64,000 bases of DNA from Gimesia maris (GCF_008298035.1 NZ_CP042910.1:3983001-4047000); one strand, 5' to 3'; shown: positions 42,076-51,308, counted from the stretch's first letter. A program made the numbers and translations. Notes: generated by a model from the sequence alone, not told the origin.

Positions 42076-43539
42076 TTATTTCTCCAGAGAACAGGCTTTC
42101 TTGCTGCCGGGACTGCAGGTAACTTGATCCTGCCCCATCGAAGTGGAAGAGTAACCGGCTGCCAGCCATGCCTGGAATCCTCCTGACAGATTGATGACAT
42201 CCATTCCAGCTGCCTGCAGAATACTGGCGGCAATCGCCGATCGCGCAGAACTTTGACATTGCACGACAACCGGTTTGGAATGTTCAATTTCAGTCAAATG
42301 TTCTGGAAGACGACCCAGAAAACGATGTTCTGCCTGAGGAATATGGCTGAGATTCCATTCCGCGTCGGTACGCACATCGATCAAGTGGACTTCATTCGCC
42401 TCGATACGTGGAGCCAGCTCAGCAGGGGAAGCAACGGGATAGTTTTCAGTCGCCAACCCGTCAGCCAGGATCTCAGCACGCCGAAATGCGCCCTGCAACT
42501 GTTCATCAATACCAATTTTCTGTAAGACACGTACCGCCTCTGCTAATTCATCAGGTTCCGTGATGACATACACAGGCCTCGAGTAGTCTACAAGCCAGCC
42601 GGCCCAGCCTGCGAGCATCGAAAGCGGAATATTCATTGTGCCCGGCACATGAGCTTGAGAAAATTCTTTTGAAGGGGAAAGATCAAGTATCGTCGCCTGA
42701 TTCTGAATTTTCCCAATGCGATCTGAGTCCAGAAACTCAAACAGACCGGCCTTCCCGATGATGCCGGGGCCTTCCTTGTTTACACGCTTCATGACAGCAA
42801 AATATTTCGGTGCTTCCGGTTGATCAGACAAAATATATTGTACGAAAGCTACCTCGTCATCATACTGAAGTGCTGGATTAAATCGTTTTTCATAGCCCAC
42901 CGTAGAAGAAGGAATTGCCCCCAGCCCTTTCCCGCAGGCACTCCCTGCACCATGAGCCGGCCAGACCTGCAGATAATCCGGCAGGTGTTTGAACCGTTCC
43001 GCAGAATGATATAACTGGTGCGCTCCTGCTTCTGCACTCCCTTTAATTCCAGCTGCTTCTTCCAGCAGGTCAGGTCGACCAATTGAACCCACGAATACAA
43101 AGTCACCGGTAAAGATCCCCATTGGCTCACTGGCTCCGCCCCCCTGGTCTGTCAGCAGGAACGAGATACTTTCGGGAGTATGTCCCGGTGTATGCAACAC
43201 CTGAAATTGAATATTTCCGATCAGGAACGTATCGCCGTCTTTCAGCAATTGCGATTTATACTGACTTGCATATTCATACTTCCATTCTGCGGGGCCTTCA
43301 TCTGATACATACAACTTCGCCCCCACACGATCAGCCAGTTCACGCGCTCCGGATACATAATCAGCGTGAATATGTGTTTCCGCGACCGCCGTCAGTTTGA
43401 CTCCTTCGCGTCGGGCTGTTTCCAGGTACTGATCGATATCTCTACCCGGATCAACGACAACTGCTTCTTTAGTTTTTTGACACCCTACCAGATAAGAAGC
43501 ATGGGCAAGTTTCGGATCATAGAAATATTTCAGTAACAT
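42076..43539 (-). CDS. Persulfide dioxygenase fused to two rhodanese domains (CstB/ETHE1-like)
   Basis: 487 residues from ATG 43539 (GTG 43542 is an alternative); AGGAG lies upstream. The N-terminal 240 residues are a metallo-beta-lactamase fold of the ETHE1 type: THIHADYVSG (from 55), HTPGHTPES and FTGDFVFVG, which supply iron ligands. Two rhodanese domains follow. The first (about 270-355) lacks the active Cys (VYVITEPDE). The second has CQSSARSAIAASI, with an active-site Cys near residue 430. Such fusions turn glutathione or other persulfides into sulfite and, with sulfane sulfur, thiosulfate. The start overlaps the stop of the exporter gene (TGATG), so they are coupled. Confidence 0.93.
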   Translation of the reverse strand: MLLKYFYDPKLAHASYLVGCQKTKEAVVVDPGRDIDQYLETARREGVKLTAVAETHIHADYVSGARELADRVGAKLYVSDEGPAEWKYEYASQYKSQLLKDGDTFLIGNIQFQVLHTPGHTPESISFLLTDQGGGASEPMGIFTGDFVFVGSIGRPDLLEEAAGIKGSAEAGAHQLYHSAERFKHLPDYLQVWPAHGAGSACGKGLGAIPSSTVGYEKRFNPALQYDDEVAFVQYILSDQPEAPKYFAVMKRVNKEGPGIIGKAGLFEFLDSDRIGKIQNQATILDLSPSKEFSQAHVPGTMNIPLSMLAGWAGWLVDYSRPVYVITEPDELAEAVRVLQKIGIDEQLQGAFRRAEILADGLATENYPVASPAELAPRIEANEVHLIDVRTDAEWNLSHIPQAEHRFLGRLPEHLTEIEHSKPVVVQCQSSARSAIAASILQAAGMDVINLSGGFQAWLAAGYSSTSMGQDQVTCSPGSKKACSLEK

Positions 43540-44411
43540 CACTCTTCTCCTATATTATTGTAAACTGATGTGAGACTTGTAGTTTGAATCATCTTCGTAT
43601 GAATTTGCCCAGAAGGGGCTGAGTCAGTCACTGAAGCCTGCAGATACTTACCACCTTCATGAACTATGACGAACCCTCCCAGTAAAAGCAGAAAACCAGC
43701 AAATACCGATTTCAGCTTTTGCTGGTTCAGACGGGTGTTAATGTGGCGGCCGATGATACTGCCAATGATGCCCACGACAGTGAAAATCAGAATTGTCTGC
43801 CAGTCGACCGACATATGATTTGCCACCAGATAGAACTCGTATTTTGTAAAACCGACCGCGGCCTGGAAAGCAATGATGACAAGACTGGTACCGATCGCCA
43901 GACGCATGGGAAGTTTTCCGAGGATCACCAAAGCCGGCACGATCAGAAAACCGCCTCCGACTCCGACAAAACCTGTCACGATCCCCGCAACGATGCCTTC
44001 CAGTCCAATTTTCCACGCCGGGGACCGTTGAGAGGAAGAGTCACTATTCGCTTCTGTATTTCCTGGTTTTCTGAGCATGATCAGAGCGGCCGCAAGTAAG
44101 ACACCACCAAAAACGACCAGTTGAAGGGCTTCTGCAGCCACTCCACCAAGCCAGGCCCCTGCCAATGTTCCCAGCATCCCGGGAAGCCCGAAAAAGAGAA
44201 CACTACGCCAGTCTATTTGCTTTGAACTGGCATAGGGTACTGCTGCTGCAACTGCAATCAGCCCCACTATTGCCATTGACTCCGTGATAGATTCTTTAGT
44301 CCCATGGCCCACCAGATAAATCAATACCGGAACAGTGATCGCGGACCCTCCTGCCCCTAGCAGACCTAAGGTCAATCCAATCAGCAGAGAACCAGCCAGA
44401 ATATACACCAT
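43539..44411 (-). CDS. TauE/SafE family anion permease (sulfite exporter type)
   Basis: 290 residues from ATG 44411; the in-frame TTG 44453 would add 14 residues. It has eight or so membrane helices and the two internal repeats expected of the TauE/SafE family: GLTLGLLGAGGSAITVPVL and GIVTGFVGVGGGFLIVPAL, each with a Gly-rich turn in a re-entrant loop. In this context the likely cargo is sulfite or another sulfur anion made by the dioxygenase. It is the first gene of the operon and its stop overlaps the start of the dioxygenase. The tail (SAPSGQIHTKMIQTTS) is not conserved in type and may be cytoplasmic. Confidence 0.9.
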   Translation of the reverse strand: MVYILAGSLLIGLTLGLLGAGGSAITVPVLIYLVGHGTKESITESMAIVGLIAVAAAVPYASSKQIDWRSVLFFGLPGMLGTLAGAWLGGVAAEALQLVVFGGVLLAAALIMLRKPGNTEANSDSSSQRSPAWKIGLEGIVAGIVTGFVGVGGGFLIVPALVILGKLPMRLAIGTSLVIIAFQAAVGFTKYEFYLVANHMSVDWQTILIFTVVGIIGSIIGRHINTRLNQQKLKSVFAGFLLLLGGFVIVHEGGKYLQASVTDSAPSGQIHTKMIQTTSLTSVYNNIGEE

Positions 44412-44493
44412 GACAGTGTTCCGATTTATCCAGATTGTCTGTTTCGCAGGCAACAGACGAATGGTTTGTCATTACTTTCTTTCCTGCTGCATT

Positions 44494-44521
44494 ATTATAT
44501 CGTAATGTTGCGACATAACAA
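44494..44521 (-). promoter_or_regulatory. Promoter of the sulfur operon
   Basis: On the minus strand TTGTTA (44516-44521) and TATAAT (44494-44499) are 16 bp apart. The -10 box is a perfect match. It lies 83 bp upstream of ATG 44411. It is overlapped by the dyad listed next. Confidence 0.6.
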
Positions 44522-44524
44522 TAT
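44497..44524. promoter_or_regulatory. 28-bp operator-like dyad over the sulfur-operon promoter
   Basis: ATATCGTAATGT and ACATAACAATAT surround TGCG; the two 12-bp arms are complementary at 10 of 12 positions. The dyad covers the space between the -10 and -35 boxes and touches both, as expected for a repressor operator, for example of ArsR-type sulfide sensors such as BigR or SqrR. The regulator is not in the window. Confidence 0.55.
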
Positions 44525-44690
44525 GTCATCGGAATAACTTAGGATTTTGCTCGAAGAGAGTCGCTGTCAGGAAAATCGCGTTTCTGTTTGATTCTTAGAA
44601 ATAGATCCTATGTTCAAAAACGCTGACCACACCGATTTATCATAAGTGCATATTAAGATGTATTTTACACACCCCAGACAGTTCAGTTTC

Positions 44691-44808
44691 AGAGCGGTTT
44701 TCTAATGTGATTCGGACACGGGAATGGTGATCTCGCTTACATCCTCTCCCCTCCGATGAGAACTCCGATTGAACTGGACACTCAACGAGGACTCAAAAAA
44801 AACGCTCT
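44691..44808. repeat. Longer dispersed element, possible relative of copies A-C
   Basis: 118 bp bounded by AGAGCGGTTTTC and AAAACGCTCT, which are inverted copies apart from one extra G. Inside is CTGGACACTC (44774-44783), like the tails of copies B and C. No open frame. The relation to the 48-70 bp copies is suggested by the AGCG/CGCT ends and the tail only. Confidence 0.45.
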
Positions 44809-45019
44809 GGAACTCCATTTTTGCAAAGCAATAACTCAATATTCTGCTTTCAGGGATTAACTTACGAATTACGAAGAAGGTTTTTCTGAAGTATGATGCT
44901 CTGTCTTGGAGTATGTTTTTTATCAGGGTAGCATGTACCAGTTCACACGTCGGTCAATCAGTATGTAACTGATCTTGCTCGCCCTGGGATCGTTCTCACT
45001 GATTGAGAGGGAAGATTGT

Positions 45020-47119
45020 ATGAATCGCCGCGGCAGGATCTATGGCGTTTTATTGATTCTGATAATATTTTCTTTGTCGGACAGACTGTTTGCCGACGAA
45101 GACAACACTCCACGTTTACGAAAACTCGACTTCACGCCTTTTCAAAAATCGTTGGATCAATTTTCGGAGACTCGCGCCGCAGAAATCGAGGAACAACTGA
45201 GGGACGCAACCATTCTGGATCTTCAGGCAGCGCTGCAAACGGGCAAACTGACTTCGGAAGAACTCACGCTCTTTTTTCTCGATCGAATTCAGCGTTATGA
45301 CGAGAAACTGCGGAGCTATATCGAGCTGAATCCCAATGCATTATCAGAAGCCCGAGCAGCAGATGCCTTGAGAGCTAAAGGCATCATACATAGTCAACTG
45401 CACGGCATCCCCATCAATCTCAAAGATAATATCGATACAAAGTCGCCCCTTCATACGACAGGTGGTGCAGAAATCCTGCTCCATCACAGTCCGGAACAGG
45501 ATGCAGAGCTTGTGACCAGCCTGCGTTCTGCCGGTGCTGTCATATTGGGAAAAGCCAGTCTGTCTGAATTCGCAGGTGCTTTGACAATGGATCCGACGGG
45601 CGCCAATGCTGTCAGTGGTGCCGGCGTCAATCCTTACCATCCAGGTCTGGAAGTCTCCGGTTCCAGCAGCGGATCCGCAATTTCGACCACTGCTTATCTG
45701 ACGGCGGCCAGTATCGGCACCGAAACTTCAGGCTCATTGATTTCACCCGCTTCCCAGAATGGATGCGTCAGCATGAAACCCAGCCTGGGAATGGTCAGTG
45801 GCAGAGGTATCATCCCGCTGGTCCGCTTCCAGGATTCCGCCGGCCCCATTACAAGAAATGTCACTGATGCCGCGATCATGCTGGAAATAATCGATACAAA
45901 AGCCGTTGCATATCTGCCACTGTTAAACAGAGATGCGCTGCAAGACGTGTCAGTCGGCGTTCTGCGGGATGAGATCCTCTGGTCTTCTCCCCCTCCTCTT
46001 CCTTGGGAATTCTTATCTGAACAATACACAATCATGCAGCGGATTGATCGGGGACTGCAGAAATCGCACGCCAGTCCCCGGGCAATCCAACTGCCATCGG
46101 AGGAGCTCAAATCATTAAGCCGACTGATCTTTATTGGTCTTGCTCAAGACACTGTTGGCTATCTCGTCAATGCAGGAGCACCGGTGACCTCGCTCTCGGA
46201 TCTACGGATTTACAATGAACAACAGCCCGAAACACGTGTCCCGTTCGGTCAGCTGCTGGTCACCTATGCCTGTAGCATGACTGGTGAATTCGCAGATCAA
46301 GTCGGTTCAGAAGAAAACGATCTGCCCAGACAGTATGAACAACTGGCGCTGCAAGTTCGCAGGCAGGCCGCTGACATACTCGACCGGATCTTCGCTGACA
46401 ATCAAATCGATCTGATCGTCAGTCTGGCAAATGACCAGTCCCCTCTCTACGCCACAGCCGGTTATCCGGCGATTACGATTCCCCTGGGTCTGGATAAGGC
46501 CGGCTCCCCCATCGGCGTCACATTGATCGGCAAACAGGGAGAAGATGCAAAATTACTGGCCCGGGCATTTGCCTTCGAACAGGCGACAAAGTATCGAATC
46601 AATCCAGGTAAACCATACAGGCAGATTCATCGATTCCAGGGAGTTACCTTTGATCTGCAGTCGCCCAACATCCATTTCGGAAATACGCTCGTACTGAAAT
46701 CAGCGAAAAAACAGACCAAATCAAAACCGATCCGCCAGGAAATTAAAGGTTCAGTCCTTGGAATGCAGGCCAGAGATCTCAATCAGGACAGTATCCCGGA
46801 AGCTTATATTTTCGTGCGCGATGCAGAAGACGCCGACTCCCTGCTCATCTATACGTTCAATAATCAAGATGCTTTAACCAGAATCGATTTCCCCCACCTG
46901 ACTGACACGGTGGGATATTACGGCAATGATCACTTTTCGGTAAATGCAACGACGATCGAGCGAATCTATCCGCTCTATACCAGCGATACCAGCGATCCCG
47001 GCGACATCCGCCCCACGGGGAAAAGCCGACAGATCACCTACCAGCTGAAACAGAATACCGAAGGCGTACATCTGGAGCAGATCCAAAGCAACGAACGCGA
47101 CAGCCCTGTAATTGAATAA
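45020..47119 (+). CDS. Exported amidase-signature hydrolase with extra C-terminal domain
   Basis: 699 residues from ATG 45020 (an upstream TTG at 44975 is rejected because it precedes the signal peptide and the ribosome site GAGAGGGAAG). The signal is GVLLILIIFSLSDRLFA. The amidase fold has the catalytic triad region: Lys135 in INLKDNID, the cis-Ser in VSGSSSGSA (212-220) and the nucleophile Ser239 in ETSGSLISPAS, with GLDKAGSPIGVTLIG near the end. Such enzymes cut amide bonds of small or peptide substrates. Residues after about 545 form a separate beta-rich domain (DLNQDSIPEAYIFVRDAED), unlike most amidases and possibly calcium-binding. Gene stands alone. Confidence 0.9.
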   Translation: MNRRGRIYGVLLILIIFSLSDRLFADEDNTPRLRKLDFTPFQKSLDQFSETRAAEIEEQLRDATILDLQAALQTGKLTSEELTLFFLDRIQRYDEKLRSYIELNPNALSEARAADALRAKGIIHSQLHGIPINLKDNIDTKSPLHTTGGAEILLHHSPEQDAELVTSLRSAGAVILGKASLSEFAGALTMDPTGANAVSGAGVNPYHPGLEVSGSSSGSAISTTAYLTAASIGTETSGSLISPASQNGCVSMKPSLGMVSGRGIIPLVRFQDSAGPITRNVTDAAIMLEIIDTKAVAYLPLLNRDALQDVSVGVLRDEILWSSPPPLPWEFLSEQYTIMQRIDRGLQKSHASPRAIQLPSEELKSLSRLIFIGLAQDTVGYLVNAGAPVTSLSDLRIYNEQQPETRVPFGQLLVTYACSMTGEFADQVGSEENDLPRQYEQLALQVRRQAADILDRIFADNQIDLIVSLANDQSPLYATAGYPAITIPLGLDKAGSPIGVTLIGKQGEDAKLLARAFAFEQATKYRINPGKPYRQIHRFQGVTFDLQSPNIHFGNTLVLKSAKKQTKSKPIRQEIKGSVLGMQARDLNQDSIPEAYIFVRDAEDADSLLIYTFNNQDALTRIDFPHLTDTVGYYGNDHFSVNATTIERIYPLYTSDTSDPGDIRPTGKSRQITYQLKQNTEGVHLEQIQSNERDSPVIE

Positions 47120-47672
47120 GACGGCAACCGCCGATTGTTGTGTTTCAAATTCGAAGCGATGCGGATTCATTCGCTTCCCTCCCCTTCATACTTGAGTAAT
47201 CAAAAAGCGTCTGAAGAAAACGCATCAGTGTCATTCAGCTCACGTCTGCTCATATTTCTTCCCACTGAGAAAATTCGACTTAACCCCGCCGCGCCGCTGG
47301 CGATAAACGCTAAACTGCGTCGCGCGCAATCCAGTATTTCTTCAGCGAAACAGCGCGCATCACTGAAAACATCGGCACTATAAAACAGCCTTGTATCAGC
47401 ACGATTCATGAAAAACCTGCTCAAACATGCTCTGTGGGTCGACACACATCGCCCCTTGATCGCCCCGGCGTCGCAGTTGGTCGTTCCTATATCGGACCGG
47501 TATCAACCTGTATCGCCACCTGACATTGTCCAGTTCCCCTTGACGCCCCCACGCCTCTACAGAAAATCCAGTCTTATCAGACAGCAGAGAATCAATATTC
47601 ATCATCCCGCATACCCTTAAGTTAAAATAGAACGATTTTTGAGAACCGCCATGAATGATCTCTTTTCAAACC

Positions 47673-47705
47673 GGGTGCCATCTGTCGGCTCGCCCGACAG
47701 TGCCC
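47673..47705. repeat. Intergenic hairpin
   Basis: CTGTCGG (47682-47688) and CCGACAG (47694-47700) form a perfect 7-bp stem around CTCGC, extended imperfectly by GGG and CCC further out. It sits 34 bp before the REP-like element and may be part of the same composite block. Confidence 0.5.
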
Positions 47706-47738
47706 GAGTAACCAGTCTAATACAAATAAAAAAGGGTA

Positions 47739-47786
47739 GTCCTGGATGCACATCCGGGACGAGCGCAGCGAGCAGGAAACTGACAG
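47739..47786 (+). repeat. REP-like element, copy 1
   Basis: A short hairpin (TCCTGGATG-CA-CATCCGGGA, 47740-47759) is followed directly by GAGCGCAGCGAGCAGGAAAC plus TGACAG (47761-47786). The same 26-bp tail, with one base different, follows a hairpin at 53859-53905 on the opposite strand. Confidence 0.75.
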
Positions 47787-48014
47787 ATCGGCTCACAGAC
47801 TTGGAACGACTCCCCCAACTAAACGAAGTCCACTAACAACTCGCGGACAGTACACTGTTATAAATACGGTACGCCCTGTATTCTACTAAATCAGGGCAGA
47901 CAGCCTGCAGATGAACAACCAGAACCAGCAGATGCCTGATGAACCCGAACCGTTCTATCTTGTCTGATCAGAAACCCTTTACTGCTCACTTTTCATCATT
48001 TTAAAGTTACTTTC

Positions 48015-49535
48015 ATGGAAACACGTTTACTGGACTACCTGCAGAGAATTCTCAACTCCCGCGTCTACGATGTCGCCATTGAGTCGCCGCTGGAACTGGC
48101 AGAAAAACTGTCAAACCGCCTGGCTAACAAGGTCTGGCTCAAGCGCGAAGACAAACAGCCCGTTCACAGTTTCAAGCTCCGCGGTGCCTATAACAAAATG
48201 TCACGTCTGACGCCCGCCGAACTCGAGCGTGGCGTCGTCTGTTCCTCCGCAGGAAATCATGCCCAGGGGGTCGCCCTCAGTGCCCGTCAGCTCGGCTGCC
48301 AGGCGCATATTGTCATGCCCGTGACCACTCCCGAACTCAAATCCGACGCGGTCCGCGCCCTGGGAGCCCAGGTCATCCTCTGCGGGGACAGCTATTCCGA
48401 TGCCTACCTGCACGCACTCGAACTTCAGAAAAAGCATCAGTACGTCTTCGTCCATCCCTTTGATGATCCCGATGTCATCGCCGGCCAGGGAACCGTCGGC
48501 ATGGAAATCCTCCGCCAGCACCAGCATCCCATTCACGCCGTCTTTGTCGCCATCGGCGGGGGTGGTCTCATCTCGGGAGTGGCCGCTTACATCAAAGCCG
48601 TGCGTCCTGAAATCAAAGTCATCGGCGTTCAGATGGCTGACTCCAACGCCATGCTGCAGTCCATTGAATCGGGTCACCCCGTCACCCTGCCCGATGTCGG
48701 ACTCTTCTCCGATGGCACCGCCGTCAAACTGGTGGGCACGGAAACCTTCCGCCTGACACAAGAACTGGTTGACGACTTTGTGACCGTCGATACCGACGCC
48801 GTCTGTGCCGCCATCAAAGATGCCTTTGAAGATACACGCAGCATCCTCGAACCCGCCGGTGCCATGGGCATTGCCGGGATGAAACAGTATGTCGCACAGC
48901 AGCAACTGCAGGGACAGGACCTGGTCGCCATCACCTGCGGCGCTAATATGAATTTTGACCGCCTGCGGTTTGTCGCCGAACGGGCCGAGGTCGGGGAAGA
49001 ACGCGAGGCTCTGTTTGCCGTCACCATCCCCGAAGAACGGGGCAGTTTCAAACAGTTCTGTGAAATTGTCGGCCAGCGCAGCGTCACCGAATTCAGTTAC
49101 CGCATCAGCGATGATCGGGAAGCGCATGTGCTCGTCGGCCTGTCGATCCGCAATCGCAGCGAAGTCCCCGAAATCACACAGGACTTCGCTTCTCGCGGAT
49201 TTGGCGTGCTGGATCTGGTCGACGATGATCTGGTCAAAGACCATCTCCGCTACATGGTGGGCGGCAGAAGTCCCCTCGTCGGCAATGAACGGCTCTACCG
49301 GTTCGAGTTCCCCGAGCGCCCCGGCGCCCTCATGCGATTTCTCTCACGCATGCATCCCAGCTGGAACATCAGCCTGTTCCATTACCGCAACCAGGGCTCC
49401 GACTTCGGTCGTATCCTGGTCGGCATTCAGGTCCCCGATGCGGAACTGCCTGACTTCCAGAACTTCCTGGCAACATTAGGTTACCGCCACGTCGATGAAT
49501 CCGATAACCCCGTCTATCAACTGTTTCTGCGTTAA
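48015..49535 (+). CDS. ilvA: Threonine ammonia-lyase, biosynthetic
   Basis: 506 residues. Deaminates threonine to 2-oxobutanoate, the first step to isoleucine. PLP lysine Lys54 in HSFKLRGAYNKM, SSAGNHAQGVA, and the PLP phosphate site VAIGGGGLISGVA are all present. The C-terminal 170 residues hold two ACT-like regulatory domains (FCEIVGQRSVTEFSYRI and FEFPERPGALMRFLSRMHP), which give isoleucine feedback in the long biosynthetic form. The codons are richer in C and G at third positions than those of neighbouring genes. No branched-chain operon partner is nearby. Confidence 0.96.
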   Translation: METRLLDYLQRILNSRVYDVAIESPLELAEKLSNRLANKVWLKREDKQPVHSFKLRGAYNKMSRLTPAELERGVVCSSAGNHAQGVALSARQLGCQAHIVMPVTTPELKSDAVRALGAQVILCGDSYSDAYLHALELQKKHQYVFVHPFDDPDVIAGQGTVGMEILRQHQHPIHAVFVAIGGGGLISGVAAYIKAVRPEIKVIGVQMADSNAMLQSIESGHPVTLPDVGLFSDGTAVKLVGTETFRLTQELVDDFVTVDTDAVCAAIKDAFEDTRSILEPAGAMGIAGMKQYVAQQQLQGQDLVAITCGANMNFDRLRFVAERAEVGEEREALFAVTIPEERGSFKQFCEIVGQRSVTEFSYRISDDREAHVLVGLSIRNRSEVPEITQDFASRGFGVLDLVDDDLVKDHLRYMVGGRSPLVGNERLYRFEFPERPGALMRFLSRMHPSWNISLFHYRNQGSDFGRILVGIQVPDAELPDFQNFLATLGYRHVDESDNPVYQLFLR

Positions 49536-49726
49536 GATTGTTGATATGACGGCAGAATCCTTTCGCTTTTCAAGTGAGAATTCGTAAAATCAATCAACAC
49601 GTTCGCAATGACAGGGTGTTTAATAGACGGAACCCTTTGCGCCCGTCTCTGTTCCTTTCGCCATCAATCATGTTCTCAGTCAACATCACGTCATGCACTT
49701 GAGAGAGTGTAGAACAGGATAAACCC

Positions 49727-50746
49727 ATGAAACTTCTGTCCCTCTGTCTGTTTCTGACCGCCAGTCTACTCCTGCTCGACCTGAATTCCGCACTGGCAGA
49801 ACCATACAATCCCCTGAAAACGACAGAAAACAGCTCCTCGAAACCGATCGACATTACAATGCGGGACAAAAACCGGGATCGCAACATTCCCCTGCGGATT
49901 TACCTCCCCGCACAGAAACAGGCGGCTCCGGTCGTTCTGTTCAGCCACGGACTGGGTGGTTCGCGAACCGGCTGCCAGTACCTGGGAGAACACTGGTCGG
50001 CCCGCGGCTATGTGGTCGTCTACATGCAGCACGCCGGCAGCGATGAAACGGTCTGGAAAGGAGTCCCCCTCCTCGAACGACTCAAAGCACTGAAATCGGC
50101 AACCACGCTGCAGAATACTGTCGACCGCTACCAGGATGTCTCGGCTGTACTCGATCAACTGTCACTGTGGAAGAACGATGCGACCAGCCAGTTTCACAAA
50201 AAACTCGATCTGAGGCACATCGGCATGTCCGGTCATTCCTACGGTGCTGTCACGACACAGGGGGTCAGCGGCCAGGCCTGGCGACTGGTTGGCCAGCGGT
50301 TTACTGATCCCCGCATTGAAGCCGCCGTCATGTTCAGCCCCAGCACGCAAGGCAAAACCGATCCCGCGCTCTCCTTTGGCGAGGTGAAGATTCCCTGGCT
50401 GCTGCTGACCGGCACGAAAGACACTTCCCCCATCAATGACACGACCGTCGAAGACCGCCGCAAAGTCTTTCAGGGTCTGCCCGACTCAATCGACAGATAC
50501 GAACTCGTCCTCATCGACGCGCCGCACTCCGCGTTTTCCGACGGCACGGAACGCCCGGGCCGCTTCCGCCGCAACCCTAAATATCATGAGGAAATCCTGG
50601 CCGTCACGACCGCCTTCTGGGACACCTACCTTCGCCAGAACGAACAGGCCCGCGTCTGGTTACAGGGCAAACCCTGCCAGCAGCAACTCGACCCCAAAGA
50701 CGAATGGCAGTTCCAGACCCGGTCCGGGAAGAAAGCGAAAGAATAG
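49727..50746 (+). CDS. Exported alpha/beta hydrolase
   Basis: 339 residues with a signal peptide (LSLCLFLTASLLLLDLNSALA). Fold features: oxyanion segment VVLFSHGLGGSRTG (70-83), nucleophile elbow GHSYG with Ser171, an Asp region LLLTGTKDTSP, and a final His region IDAPHSAFSDG. This resembles predicted dienelactone-hydrolase-like or chlorophyllase/platelet-factor acetylhydrolase-like secreted esterases. The substrate is unknown. It follows ilvA by 191 bp and shares that gene's GC-rich third positions. Confidence 0.85.
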   Translation: MKLLSLCLFLTASLLLLDLNSALAEPYNPLKTTENSSSKPIDITMRDKNRDRNIPLRIYLPAQKQAAPVVLFSHGLGGSRTGCQYLGEHWSARGYVVVYMQHAGSDETVWKGVPLLERLKALKSATTLQNTVDRYQDVSAVLDQLSLWKNDATSQFHKKLDLRHIGMSGHSYGAVTTQGVSGQAWRLVGQRFTDPRIEAAVMFSPSTQGKTDPALSFGEVKIPWLLLTGTKDTSPINDTTVEDRRKVFQGLPDSIDRYELVLIDAPHSAFSDGTERPGRFRRNPKYHEEILAVTTAFWDTYLRQNEQARVWLQGKPCQQQLDPKDEWQFQTRSGKKAKE

Positions 50747-50821
50747 AAATAAGCAACACGCAAATATCTCTTCAGGAAAAAATATCCCAGACACCACGTG
50801 TGAAGATCAGATAAAGTGACA

Positions 50822-51247
50822 TCATGGTTCATGCTTCTCCGTCGAACCTTCACTGCTGAGAGGCGATGTTTCTGAAGATTCATTGAGTGGCGGGATTCGT
50901 CCGAATAGATAAAAGACTCCACTTATTGTTCCGGAGATCAACAGTGCGGCCGCTGCGAAGTAAGCTGCCTGATTCCAGTTCACCAGGGAGGTCAAACCAA
51001 GTTGCAGTCGCGCACTGGCAATGCCCCCCATCACGCCCACAATCAGTCCGGCATCCATTGCTACAACGCCGGTGAATTTTCCCCGCAGACCGAAGTGATA
51101 AACGATCCAGGGGGCCAGAGCAAAGCCCAGGAACAGAACCAGGGCCGAGCCATAAGGCAGTACTATGATGATGAAACCCAGCAGAATGCCGAACAGAAAA
51201 AGCCCCAGTGTGGTTCTCAGATAAGTCATGCTTGAATTCGACCACAT
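50822..51247 (-). CDS. Membrane protein of unknown function
   Basis: 141 residues with four predicted helices: LRTTLGLFLFGILLGFIIIVLP, SALVLFLGFALAPWIVYHF, GLIVGVMGGIASARLQLGL and AAYFAAAALLISGTISGVFYLF. The C-terminus is a short acidic/Ser-rich tail. ATG 51247 and ATG 51229 are both possible; neither has a strong ribosome site. It is convergent with the hydrolase gene. No family recognised, so a role is not assigned. Confidence 0.7.
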   Translation of the reverse strand: MWSNSSMTYLRTTLGLFLFGILLGFIIIVLPYGSALVLFLGFALAPWIVYHFGLRGKFTGVVAMDAGLIVGVMGGIASARLQLGLTSLVNWNQAAYFAAAALLISGTISGVFYLFGRIPPLNESSETSPLSSEGSTEKHEP

Positions 51248-51308
51248 ATCAATAGAAGTTCTATTAAATGTTTACAACGGAATAGCATACCGTAAGTTGC
51301 CGGAAAGC

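Larger units (their letters stand above)
44412..45019. other. Divergent region between sulfur operon and amidase
   Basis: 608 bp. It contains the operon promoter and dyad (44494-44524) and a repeat element (44691-44808). Upstream of the amidase start is GAGAGGGAAG, a usable ribosome binding site. No further gene is supported. Confidence 0.5.
47120..48014. other. Long intergenic region with palindromes
   Basis: 895 bp between the amidase and ilvA. Frames at 47408-47620 and 47639-47836 have no ribosome site and no recognisable domain, so I annotate no gene. Palindromic elements at 47673-47705 and 47739-47786 are described separately. I see no clear promoter for ilvA. Confidence 0.5.

Noticed and set aside
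47408-47836. Two short frames in the gap before ilvA
   Set aside because: No ribosome site, no domain, and one crosses a palindromic repeat.
48201-49244. A 347-residue open frame on the minus strand inside ilvA
   Set aside because: It is fully antisense to a well-supported gene and arises from the C/G-rich third positions; the translation is composed of residues expected from reverse codons and has no domain.
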